Shown piece by piece: positions 57,160 to 64,000 of a stretch of DNA of 64,000 nt. A program made the position numbers and the translations under genes. The DNA is from Methylovorus sp. MM2 (lineage in GTDB: Bacteria; Pseudomonadota; Gammaproteobacteria; Burkholderiales; Methylophilaceae). Within the stretch, counting starts at the first letter, position 1. Each line of letters begins with the position of its first letter. The notes beneath the pieces were generated by a model, which saw only the letters and a list, made by a program, of their open reading frames with translations, searched no databases and was not told the origin of the DNA. The stretch lies in assembly GCF_001648895.1 (NCBI RefSeq), contig NZ_LXUF01000001.1:310001-374000 (forward strand), in the 5' to 3' direction.

Positions 57160-58947
57160 ATGCGTACTCATTACTGCGGTCAGTTGAACCGCGAACACAT
57201 CGGCCAAACAGTGACTTTATGCGGTTGGGCACATCGCCGCCGCGATCATGGTGGTGTTATCTTTATCGACTTGCGTGACCGTGAAGGTATGGCGCAGATT
57301 GTGATCGACCCTGATACACCAGAAGCTTTTGCGCTGGCAGAAACCGTACGTAGTGAGTTCGTGCTGAAAGTCGTCTGTAAAGTCAGGGCGCGCCCTGAGG
57401 GAACAGTGAACGCTAACATACCTACTGGTGAAGTAGAGATGCTGGCAACTGAGATCGAGATTCTTAATCCATCGCTCACGCCACCTTTCATGCTGGATGA
57501 CGATAACCTGAGCGAAATGGTGCGTCTGCAACATCGCTATATCGATCTGCGTCGCCCAGCAATGCAAAAGAATCTGATGCTGCGTTATCGTGTGGCTAAA
57601 ACCTTGCGTGATTATCTCGATACCAATGGGTTTATTGAGGTGGAAACACCCATGCTCACACGTAGTACACCAGAAGGTGCGCGTGATTATTTGGTACCAA
57701 GCCGCGTGCATGCGGGTCAATTCTTTGCCTTGCCGCAATCGCCACAACTTTTCAAACAATTGTTGATGGTTTCGGGATTTGATCGTTATTTCCAGATCAC
57801 CAAATGCTTCCGCGATGAAGATTTGCGTGCTGATCGTCAGCCAGAATTCACTCAAGTGGATATCGAGACTTCATTCCTTGGTGAAGAAGAGATCATGAAC
57901 ATCGTCGAAGAGATGATTCGCCAGATGTTTAAAAAGGTTCAGGATATTGATCTGCCAGCGAAATTCGCCCGCATGCCATTCTCTGAGGCCATGAATAAAT
58001 ACGGCTCTGATAAGCCGGATATGCGCGTAACGCTAGAAATCACCGAGCTCAGCGATGTGATGAAAGATGTCGATTTCAAGGTCTTCGCTGGCGCAGCCAA
58101 TGCCGCTGGTGGCCGCGTAGCCGCCATGCGCGTACCAAATGGCGCAGCCATCAGTCGCTCCGAGATTGATGCCTACACCGAATTCGTCAAAATCTATGGT
58201 GCCAAAGGTCTGGCATACATCAAGATCAACGACATCACCAAGCTCAATGAAGAGGGCCTGCAAAGCCCAATCGTGAAGAACATTCACGTGACCGCCCTGC
58301 AAGCGATTATTGACCGCACAGGCGCACAGAATGGCGATATCGTCTTCTTCGGCGCTGACAAAGCTAAAGTCGTGAATGAAGCACTTGGCGCCTTGCGCGT
58401 TAAAGTCGGTCACGATAAAGGCCATGTAGATGGTCGTGCCTGGGCACCGCTCTGGGTGGTTGATTTCCCCATGTTTGAACATGATGAGGAAAATGATCGT
58501 TGGGCGGCATTGCATCACCCCTTCACTTCACCAAAAGAAGGCCACGAATATCTGCTCACCAGCAACCCGGGCGCTGCACTCTCCAAAGCCTACGACATGG
58601 TGCTGAATGGCTGGGAAGTCGGTGGCGGTTCGGTGCGTATCCATAAACAAGAAGTGCAATCCAAGGTATTCGATGCACTGAAGATCAGCAAAGAAGAAGC
58701 TGAGGAAAAATTCGGCTTCTTGCTCGATGCTCTGCAATACGGAGCCCCTCCGCACGGTGGCTTGGCATTCGGTTTAGATCGTCTTGTCACGCTGATGGCG
58801 GGCGCTGAGTCTATTCGTGACGTGATCGCATTCCCTAAGACACAGCGTGCGCAGTGTCTAATGACCAATGCGCCGAATGAAGTGGATGAGAAGCAATTAC
58901 GTGAATTGCATATTCGTGTGCGTACACCGAATGTCGCGGCCAGCTAA
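57160..58947 (+). CDS. aspS: Aspartyl-tRNA synthetase
   Basis: AspS charges tRNA-Asp. The 595 residues form a bacterial-type class IIb synthetase with an N-terminal OB anticodon-binding domain (about 1-110) and class II motifs [29 protein letters not shown] and [15 protein letters not shown]. The bacterial GAD insertion (about 290-420) is present. Whether it is discriminating or also charges tRNA-Asn cannot be decided here. It is followed 11 bp later by the DUF4160 gene on the same strand. Confidence 0.96.
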   Translation: MRTHYCGQLNREHIGQTVTLCGWAHRRRDHGGVIFIDLRDREGMAQIVIDPDTPEAFALAETVRSEFVLKVVCKVRARPEGTVNANIPTGEVEMLATEIEILNPSLTPPFMLDDDNLSEMVRLQHRYIDLRRPAMQKNLMLRYRVAKTLRDYLDTNGFIEVETPMLTRSTPEGARDYLVPSRVHAGQFFALPQSPQLFKQLLMVSGFDRYFQITKCFRDEDLRADRQPEFTQVDIETSFLGEEEIMNIVEEMIRQMFKKVQDIDLPAKFARMPFSEAMNKYGSDKPDMRVTLEITELSDVMKDVDFKVFAGAANAAGGRVAAMRVPNGAAISRSEIDAYTEFVKIYGAKGLAYIKINDITKLNEEGLQSPIVKNIHVTALQAIIDRTGAQNGDIVFFGADKAKVVNEALGALRVKVGHDKGHVDGRAWAPLWVVDFPMFEHDEENDRWAALHHPFTSPKEGHEYLLTSNPGAALSKAYDMVLNGWEVGGGSVRIHKQEVQSKVFDALKISKEEAEEKFGFLLDALQYGAPPHGGLAFGLDRLVTLMAGAESIRDVIAFPKTQRAQCLMTNAPNEVDEKQLRELHIRVRTPNVAAS

Positions 58948-58958
58948 AACCAGCGCAT

Positions 58959-59201
58959 ATGCCAACCGTTCTTAGAATAGGTGCTTACCGTTTTTTCTTT
59001 TATGCTAATGAAGGTACAGAACCTGTGCATATTCATATCCAATTAGGAAGAAATTTGGCAAAGTTCTGGTTGCAACCTGTGGGGCTAGCAAGTAGTACAG
59101 GTTTTGCGGCGCAAGAGTTAACCAAGCTTTATGGCTTGGTACGGGAGAATGAGCAACTTTTTAAGGAGTCATGGCATGAGTTCTTTAACGCTACACGCTG
59201 A
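58959..59201 (+). CDS. DUF4160 domain protein
   Basis: This 80-residue protein matches DUF4160: PTVLRIGAYRFFFYANEG, EPVHIHIQLG and AKFWLQPV, followed by a short helix with a WHEFF end. Its function is unknown. The family is very often paired with DUF2442, as here, and such pairs have been proposed to be toxin-antitoxin-like modules. The downstream gene starts inside this one (59176), so the two are coupled. It opens a short stretch of accessory genes between aspS and apt. Confidence 0.82.
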   Translation: MPTVLRIGAYRFFFYANEGTEPVHIHIQLGRNLAKFWLQPVGLASSTGFAAQELTKLYGLVRENEQLFKESWHEFFNATR

Positions 59202-59436
59202 ACCTTTAGCACAAGCTGTCAATTTGACCGATATTGAGTTGGTAGTGAGCTTAGTTGATGGCCGTGTGCTTTCAACCCCTTTGGTATGGTTTCCGCGATT
59301 GCTTTCAGCATCGCCAGACCAACGTCGGCATTACGAGTTGTTAGGCAATGGTGAGGGTATTCACTGGCCAGATGTTGATGAAGACATTAGTGTGGCGGGG
59401 CTGCTCGCTGGCAATCCTTCGGTTGAGTATGGCTAA
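59176..59436 (+). CDS. DUF2442 domain protein
   Basis: This 86-residue protein matches DUF2442: VNLTDIELVVSLVDGRVLSTPLVWFPRLLSAS, then YELLGNGEGIHWPDVDEDISVAGLLAG. It is the standard partner of DUF4160 and overlaps it by 26 bp. The start at 59176 is used because AAGGAG lies 8 nt before it and MSSLTLHAEP is a sensible N-terminus; the frame extends to 59131 in the other gene. DNA binding has been suggested for the family, but I know of no established function. Confidence 0.82.
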   Translation: MSSLTLHAEPLAQAVNLTDIELVVSLVDGRVLSTPLVWFPRLLSASPDQRRHYELLGNGEGIHWPDVDEDISVAGLLAGNPSVEYG

Positions 59437-59473
59437 TTAACTTGCTTGCGGTAGCTTCATTTTAGGAGGTTAA

Positions 59474-60388
59474 ATGGCGATTCCTGATTTTCAGACATTG
59501 ATGTTACCAGTCCTCAAGTTTGTTGCGGACAAAAAGCAATACGTATTGAAGGATGTTGTTGAAAGTTTGGCCTTTCAATTTAACCTAACAGATGAAGATA
59601 GAAGCGAGTTGCTGCCTAGCGGTAGTGCTTTTACATTCAATAATCGTGTGGCTTGGGCAGCGTCATATCTCAAAAAAGCTCTTTTAATCTCAAGGCCTCG
59701 GCGTGGTTGTATTGAAATTACAGATAGAGGCTTAACGGTATTAAAAACAAATCCTGAGTATATCAATATGAAGTTTTTAGAGCAGTTTCCAGAATATTTG
59801 GAATTTAAAAACTCAACTTCGAGTGAGACGAATATAACCACTTTAAGTAATATTTCTTCCGAGCAAAAAAGCACTCCCGAAGAGATGTTAGCCAGCACCG
59901 CAAAAGATTTAGATGTTGCATTAGCTTATGATCTATTGGAAATTATCAAGTCTAGCTCACCTAGCTTCTTTGAAAGATTAGTCGTTCAGCTTCTGCTTGC
60001 AATGGGATACGGCGGTAGTCGTGCCGAAGCCGGCCGCGCAATTGGACAAAGTGGAGATGGTGGCATTGACGGTATTATTGATGAAGATAAGCTAGGTTTA
60101 GATTCAATTTATATACAGGCTAAACGTTGGGAAGGCACTGTTGGGCGACCTGAGATACAAAAGTTTGTGGGTGCTTTGCAGGGGAATAGAGCTCATAAAG
60201 GCGTATTTATTACTACTTCCGATTTTTCAAAAGAAGCACAAGAGTACGTAAAAAACATAAGCAATAAAGTAGTTTTAATCAATGGATTTATATTGGCTAA
60301 GCTTATGATTGAAAATGACGTGGGTGTTTCTACAATCTCAATCTACAAAGTCAAAAAAATTGATTCTGATTATTTTGTTGATGAGTAA
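59474..60388 (+). CDS. mrr: Mrr-like type IV restriction endonuclease
   Basis: This 304-residue protein has the length and architecture of E. coli Mrr. The N-terminal winged-helix domain (about 1-95) has [19 protein letters not shown] linker follows, then a PD-(D/E)xK catalytic domain with [24 protein letters not shown] (Asp199) and YIQAKRW (Gln215, Lys217). Mrr cleaves modified DNA and can be toxic. The base composition is AT-richer than in aspS and apt, suggesting transfer. GGAGG precedes the ATG. Its stop overlaps the apt ATG as TAATG, so the two are translationally coupled. Confidence 0.9.
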   Translation: MAIPDFQTLMLPVLKFVADKKQYVLKDVVESLAFQFNLTDEDRSELLPSGSAFTFNNRVAWAASYLKKALLISRPRRGCIEITDRGLTVLKTNPEYINMKFLEQFPEYLEFKNSTSSETNITTLSNISSEQKSTPEEMLASTAKDLDVALAYDLLEIIKSSSPSFFERLVVQLLLAMGYGGSRAEAGRAIGQSGDGGIDGIIDEDKLGLDSIYIQAKRWEGTVGRPEIQKFVGALQGNRAHKGVFITTSDFSKEAQEYVKNISNKVVLINGFILAKLMIENDVGVSTISIYKVKKIDSDYFVDE

Positions 60389-60915
60389 TGCCAATCAAAT
60401 CGCTTATCCGTACTATTCCGCATTACCCCAAACAAGGCATCCAGTTCCGAGATATCACGACCTTGCTGAAAGACCCTATCGGGTTTCGCATTGTGATTGA
60501 TGAACTGGCCAAGCGTTATTCAGAGAAAAAAATCGACAAGGTTGCAGGTATTGAAGCGCGTGGTTTTATTATCGGCGCAGCCTTGGCTTATAAGCTAGGT
60601 ATGGGTTTCGTACCAGTACGTAAACCGGGTAAATTACCCTCTGAAACGATCGGTCATGATTACGCGTTGGAATATGGGTCTGACCGCGTAGAGATACATA
60701 CCGATGCGATTTCGCAGGGCGAACGCATCTTGCTGGTGGATGATTTGATTGCAACAGGCGGTACTGCAGAAGCAGCCGCATTGTTGATTCAGAAGCTGGG
60801 TGGTGAAATTGTGGAATGTGCATTTGTGATTGATTTGCCAGATTTAGGTGGCACGAAACGATTAGCACAAAACGGACTCAAATCGTCTTCATTGTGTGCG
60901 TTTGAGGGTGAGTAA
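60388..60915 (+). CDS. apt: Adenine phosphoribosyltransferase
   Basis: Apt salvages adenine to AMP with PRPP. The 175 residues have [36 protein letters not shown] and the PRPP motif [17 protein letters not shown]. Its ATG shares a base with the mrr stop (TAATG). nudB starts directly after its TAA with no gap. Length and motifs are normal, so the neighbouring mrr gene has not disrupted it. Confidence 0.94.
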   Translation: MPIKSLIRTIPHYPKQGIQFRDITTLLKDPIGFRIVIDELAKRYSEKKIDKVAGIEARGFIIGAALAYKLGMGFVPVRKPGKLPSETIGHDYALEYGSDRVEIHTDAISQGERILLVDDLIATGGTAEAAALLIQKLGGEIVECAFVIDLPDLGGTKRLAQNGLKSSSLCAFEGE

Positions 60916-61410
60916 GTGAAGGCGAGTAAGCTCGAAAATAGTAAGTTAGAAAACCCGCTGGCCTTTAAGACGCCGGTCTCAGTTTTAGTGGTGATTCACA
61001 CCACGGACTTACAAGTGCTTTTGATAGAACGTGCTGATAAAGAGGGTTTCTGGCAATCGGTGACAGGCAGTGTTGAAACTGAAGATGCTGGCTTAATTGA
61101 TACAGCCGTTCGCGAAGTGATGGAAGAAACGGGCATTGATGCCATGCAACATAAGCTCACTGATTGGCAGACGTCGAATACTTACGAGATATACCCGCAC
61201 TGGCGTTATCGTTATGCACCGGGCGTGATCGAGAATGTAGAACATTTATTCGGTCTTGAGTTACCTGCACCAGCGGCGATTAAACTCGCCCCTGATGAGC
61301 ATGTGAATTATGAATGGGTCGATTGGCGTGAGGCGGCGAAGCGCGTGTTCTCATGGACGAATGTCGACGCATTAAGGCGATTAGGCGAGCGCCACGGTTT
61401 AACCCTATAA
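60916..61410 (+). CDS. nudB: Dihydroneopterin triphosphate diphosphatase (Nudix)
   Basis: NudB removes pyrophosphate from dihydroneopterin triphosphate in folate synthesis. The 164 residues carry a Nudix box near 50-73 with FWQSVTGSVETED and REVMEETGI. The catalytic REVMEE part is intact, but the stretch between the first Gly and RE is one residue longer than the usual GX5EX7RE. The start is GTG, immediately after the apt stop. NudB is often found next to aspS in betaproteobacteria, which supports the assignment. Confidence 0.86.
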   Translation: MKASKLENSKLENPLAFKTPVSVLVVIHTTDLQVLLIERADKEGFWQSVTGSVETEDAGLIDTAVREVMEETGIDAMQHKLTDWQTSNTYEIYPHWRYRYAPGVIENVEHLFGLELPAPAAIKLAPDEHVNYEWVDWREAAKRVFSWTNVDALRRLGERHGLTL

Positions 61411-61466
61411 TTTATTTAAATGATTGGAAGACCCTGATCGTCGATCAGGAGTTGGAGCAAAAGAGT

Positions 61467-62564
61467 ATGCAAGCATCCCCGATTAAATTTGAACGTTTTC
61501 AGCACTCGCAAGATGAAGAGTGCCAACAGCGCATTATCGCCGCCAAGGAAAAGCTTGGTGATCGATTGGTGATCCTAGGCCATCATTACCAGAATGATGC
61601 TGTCTATCGTCATGCAGATTACTCTGGTGACTCGCTCAAACTTTCTCGTAATGCCGCAGAAGTAGATGCGGAATTCATCGTTTTTCTCGGGGTGCATTTC
61701 ATGGCAGAGGTCGCGGATATTTTATCCCGTCCTGACCAGATCGCCATATTGCCTGACCTTGCAGCAGGCTGTTCTATGGCGGATATGGCAAATCTTGCAA
61801 AGGTCGAGCGTTCGCGCCGCGAGTTGGCCAAGTTGTTCGATTTTGATGAAGTCATCACACCAGTGACCTATATCAATTCTGCGGCTGACCTAAAAGCATT
61901 CTGCGGTGAGCATGGCGGTATCGTCTGTACTTCTACCAATGCCACCAAGATGTTGGAGTGGAGTTTTGCCAGACGTGAGAAAGTGCTGTTTTTCCCTGAC
62001 CAGAATTTGGGGCGTTGGAGCGGTCACAAGATGGGTATTCCCCTTGAGCAGATGCCAGTATGGGATCCTGACCAACCCATGGGTGGGCTGACAGAAGAGC
62101 AGATTCGCGATGCAAAGATATTGTTATGGAAAGGCCATTGCGCGGTTCACCAGATGTTTCGTCCGCAGAGCATCATCAAGTTCCGTAACGAGCACCCTGA
62201 TGGCATCGTCATCTCCCACCCTGAAGCGCCTTTTGAAGTTTGCTTGCAATCCGATTATGTCGGCTCGACTGAATATATCTTAAATACAGTGAGTGCAGCA
62301 CCTAGCGGCACGCGCTGGCTGGTGGGTACTGAGCTTAACTTGGTGAATCGCCTTGCCGAGAAGATGAAACCGGAAGGCAAGATCGTACAATTCATGTCGC
62401 ATGTCGTATGCGAGTGTTCTACGATGGCACGTATCGATCCGCAGCATTTGGCATGGACACTTGAAAACCTTGCGGAGGGTAATGTGGTTAACCGTATCCA
62501 TGTGCCGCCACAAGAAGCCGAGCTTGCCAAGTTGGCATTGCAACGTATGTTGGATGCTTCTTAA
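61467..62564 (+). CDS. nadA: Quinolinate synthase
   Basis: NadA makes quinolinate from iminoaspartate and dihydroxyacetone phosphate, using a 4Fe-4S cluster, in NAD synthesis. The 365 residues have likely cluster cysteines Cys102 (AGCSMAD), Cys225 (KGHCAVH) and Cys315/Cys317 (VVCECST). ILGHHYQNDAVYRHADYSGDS and SHPEAPFEV are also present. The ATG at 61467 follows a GGAG site and gives a typical N-terminus; the open frame to 61353 runs within nudB and is not family-like. Confidence 0.95.
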   Translation: MQASPIKFERFQHSQDEECQQRIIAAKEKLGDRLVILGHHYQNDAVYRHADYSGDSLKLSRNAAEVDAEFIVFLGVHFMAEVADILSRPDQIAILPDLAAGCSMADMANLAKVERSRRELAKLFDFDEVITPVTYINSAADLKAFCGEHGGIVCTSTNATKMLEWSFARREKVLFFPDQNLGRWSGHKMGIPLEQMPVWDPDQPMGGLTEEQIRDAKILLWKGHCAVHQMFRPQSIIKFRNEHPDGIVISHPEAPFEVCLQSDYVGSTEYILNTVSAAPSGTRWLVGTELNLVNRLAEKMKPEGKIVQFMSHVVCECSTMARIDPQHLAWTLENLAEGNVVNRIHVPPQEAELAKLALQRMLDAS

Positions 62565-62600
62565 ACTGCGCGGAAAAAACACCATTAAGGATGATTGAAT

Positions 62601-63353
62601 ATGCAGCTCACCCTGCATGTGGCGACTTTCAATATCCATAAAGGCCTTACCAGCTTTAACGCGCGGTTTTCTCTTCATGAGCAACGAGAGTTGCTACGAA
62701 AACTTCAGGCAGACATCGTTTTTCTGCAAGAAGTGCGCGATGAACATGCCAAACACAATAAACGTTTTAGTCCTTGGCCGGAGAATGGTCAGGCTGAATT
62801 TCTGGCAGATGCTGTTTGGCCGGATTATGCGTATGGCAAGAATTCAGTGTATCCCGCAGGCCATCATGGCAATGCGTTGCTATCAAAATTTCCCATTGTA
62901 AATACAGTCAACCGCGATATTTCTGCTCATAGTTCCGAGCAGCGTGGCATGCTGCATTGTGAGATCGAAGTGCCGGGATGGGGCAAAAACTTGCATTGTA
63001 TCTGTGTGCATCTAGGGTTATTTGCACGCTGGCGCAGGCAGCAGATGGTGAGCCTTCAACATTACATTGAGCAGCATGTCGCTGCGGATGCGCCCCTGAT
63101 CATTGCCGGTGATTTTAACGATTGGGGCATGAGCGCGGGGCGGTTTTTTGCTGAGACCTTGCACCTGCGAGAAGTATTTGAACATAGCCATGGCAAGCCA
63201 GCGCAAAGTTTTCCTTCGTGGCTGCCTGTTTTACGGTTGGATAGAATCTATACGCGCGGATTTAATATCCGCCATGTGCAAGTGCATTCAGGCCCGCACT
63301 TCGCCAAGCTATCTGATCATGCCGTATTGACGGCGACACTGGTGCGCCAATGA
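62601..63353 (+). CDS. Endonuclease/exonuclease/phosphatase family protein (YbhP-like)
   Basis: This 250-residue EEP-fold metal-dependent hydrolase has FNIHKGL, FLQEVRD with the catalytic Glu, IAGDFNDWG and LSDHAVL at the C-terminus. It precedes clsB with an ATGA overlap, as E. coli ybhP does, which suggests a phospholipid-related phosphodiesterase role rather than DNA repair. The ATG at 62601 is preferred over a TTG at 62595; AAGGA lies 9 nt upstream. No signal peptide is visible. Confidence 0.88.
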   Translation: MQLTLHVATFNIHKGLTSFNARFSLHEQRELLRKLQADIVFLQEVRDEHAKHNKRFSPWPENGQAEFLADAVWPDYAYGKNSVYPAGHHGNALLSKFPIVNTVNRDISAHSSEQRGMLHCEIEVPGWGKNLHCICVHLGLFARWRRQQMVSLQHYIEQHVAADAPLIIAGDFNDWGMSAGRFFAETLHLREVFEHSHGKPAQSFPSWLPVLRLDRIYTRGFNIRHVQVHSGPHFAKLSDHAVLTATLVRQ

Positions 63354-64000
63354 GACATTTCTTTCCGGGCAATCACATCACGCTGCTGCGTAATGGAACG
63401 GAATATTTCCCTGCGCTTGAGGCGGCCATCAATGATGCGCAATTCGAGATACACATCCAGACGTTTATCTATGAGCCTGATGCGACAGGGCTGCGTATCG
63501 GCATTGCCTTAAAAAGTGCAGCACAGCGTGGGGTGAGCGTGAATCTGTTACTTGATGGCTATGGCAGTCGATATTTGCCGAAAGCTTATGTCGATGATCT
63601 GCAAGCCGGTGGTGTCAATGTCATGTTCTATCGCCCGAAGATATCGCCGTGGACATTAAAACGCAACCGCTTGCGGCGCCTGCACAGCAAAGTATCTGTG
63701 ATGGATGGCAAAGTCGCATTCGTCGGAGGTATCAATATCATCGATGACATGCATGTGCCCGGACATAAAGCGCCACGTGTCGATTATGCCGTCAGCGTGC
63801 AAGGCTCGATTGTCGCGAAGATACATCATCGGGTCGATCGTTTATGGACGCGTATCGCTTGGATGCATATGCAAACGCTGCGCAAGGTGCAGTTGCCTGA
63901 GATGAAAGTGCAAGACCTGACGACAACCAATATGCGCGCTATATTTGTCATACGCGACAATGTATTGCACCGCCGTGATATCGAGCGCGCTTACTTCAAT
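63350..64000 (+). CDS. clsB: Cardiolipin synthase B (3' part outside window)
   Basis: ClsB condenses phospholipids to cardiolipin at the inner membrane. The visible 217 codons, MRHFFPGNHITLLRNGTEYF to the window end, have the first HKD motif of the phospholipase D family, HSKVSVMDGKVAFVGGIN. The IQTFIYEPD segment is typical of cardiolipin synthases. There are no N-terminal membrane helices, as in ClsB but not ClsA. It overlaps the EEP gene by ATGA. The second HKD motif would lie beyond the window. Confidence 0.9.
   Translation, partial: MRHFFPGNHITLLRNGTEYFPALEAAINDAQFEIHIQTFIYEPDATGLRIGIALKSAAQRGVSVNLLLDGYGSRYLPKAYVDDLQAGGVNVMFYRPKISPWTLKRNRLRRLHSKVSVMDGKVAFVGGINIIDDMHVPGHKAPRVDYAVSVQGSIVAKIHHRVDRLWTRIAWMHMQTLRKVQLPEMKVQDLTTTNMRAIFVIRDNVLHRRDIERAYFN

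Noticed and set aside
57217-57855. A 212-codon open frame antisense to aspS
   Set aside because: It lies wholly opposite a perfectly conserved tRNA synthetase, has no family resemblance and no ribosome binding site; it is a shadow of aspS codon use.
58033-58518. A 161-codon open frame antisense to aspS
   Set aside because: Same reasons: complete overlap with aspS and no recognisable protein character.
62280-62684. A 134-codon open frame antisense to nadA and the EEP gene
   Set aside because: It spans the junction of two well-supported genes on the other strand and encodes nothing recognisable.

Overview
The window is a gene-dense stretch of bacterial chromosome, about 67 protein genes in 64 kb. 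It looks like a betaproteobacterium, most likely a Methylophilaceae-type methylotroph (Methylotenera/Methylophilus-like). That placement is inferred from gene order and protein character: metX-metW, hemA-prfA-prmC, rpe-trpE-trpG-trpD-trpC, pilMNOPQ-aroK-aroB-dgt, glnA-ntrB-ntrC, uvrA-MFS-ssb, fmdB-DUF502-aspS and EEP-clsB, together with moderate GC and frequent TGATG/ATGA/TAATG stop-start overlaps. I see no rRNA, tRNA, CRISPR array, prophage or insertion sequence.

Layout. 1-5.5 kb: pyrE (cut by the window start), xth, an AmpG-like permease, a DsbD_2-type membrane protein, metW-metX, and a gamma-carbonic anhydrase that diverges from metX across only 20 bp. 5.5-8.7 kb (minus strand): hemA-prfA-prmC. 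8.9-17.8 kb (plus): rpe, a short Trp-rich leader ORF (trpL), trpE, a MASE1-PAS-GGDEF-EAL c-di-GMP protein, trpG, trpD, a DUF3465 protein, trpC and hemB. 17.8-20.9 kb (minus): a nucleotidyltransferase-like protein and penicillin-binding protein 1A. 21-28.8 kb (plus): pilMNOPQ, aroK, aroB, dgt. 29-31.6 kb: a porin and a TPR/methyltransferase fusion. 31.6-36.2 kb (minus): ntrC, ntrB, a DUF4124 protein, and glnA with a sigma-54 type promoter and two phased NtrC-like sites. 36.4-38.4 kb: rhodanese, aroE, mtgA. 38.4-43.5 kb: DUF2798, uvrA, a YajR-like MFS exporter, ssb. 43.6-53.9 kb: an accessory stress/redox region with a TfoX_N protein, a hydrolase, a Spy/CpxP-like protein, two pirins, two LysR regulators with palindromic candidate operators, two YceI proteins, cytochrome b561, an azoreductase, a lipoprotein and a PAP2 phosphatase. 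53.9-56.1 kb: a 7TMR-DISM histidine kinase. 56.2-64 kb: fmdB, DUF502, aspS, a small DUF4160/DUF2442/Mrr insert, apt, nudB, nadA, an EEP-family protein, and clsB (cut by the window end).

How the parts fit. The trp block makes tryptophan. Its 17-codon leader peptide has three Trp codons. The start of that leader is complementary, over 12 base pairs, to the trpE Shine-Dalgarno region, which suggests translational control by tryptophan supply. A complete c-di-GMP synthase/phosphodiesterase gene lies 1 nt behind trpE, so second-messenger turnover may share that control. aroK, aroB and aroE feed chorismate to trpE. The nitrogen block follows the NtrB/NtrC-glnA logic known from enteric bacteria. The pil block encodes the alignment complex and secretin of type IV pili.

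The items I would look at first are the trp leader with the embedded c-di-GMP gene, the hairpin that is both a probable terminator and the aroK translation start region, the overlapping divergent -10 elements of metX and the carbonic anhydrase, and the Mrr-containing insert before apt.
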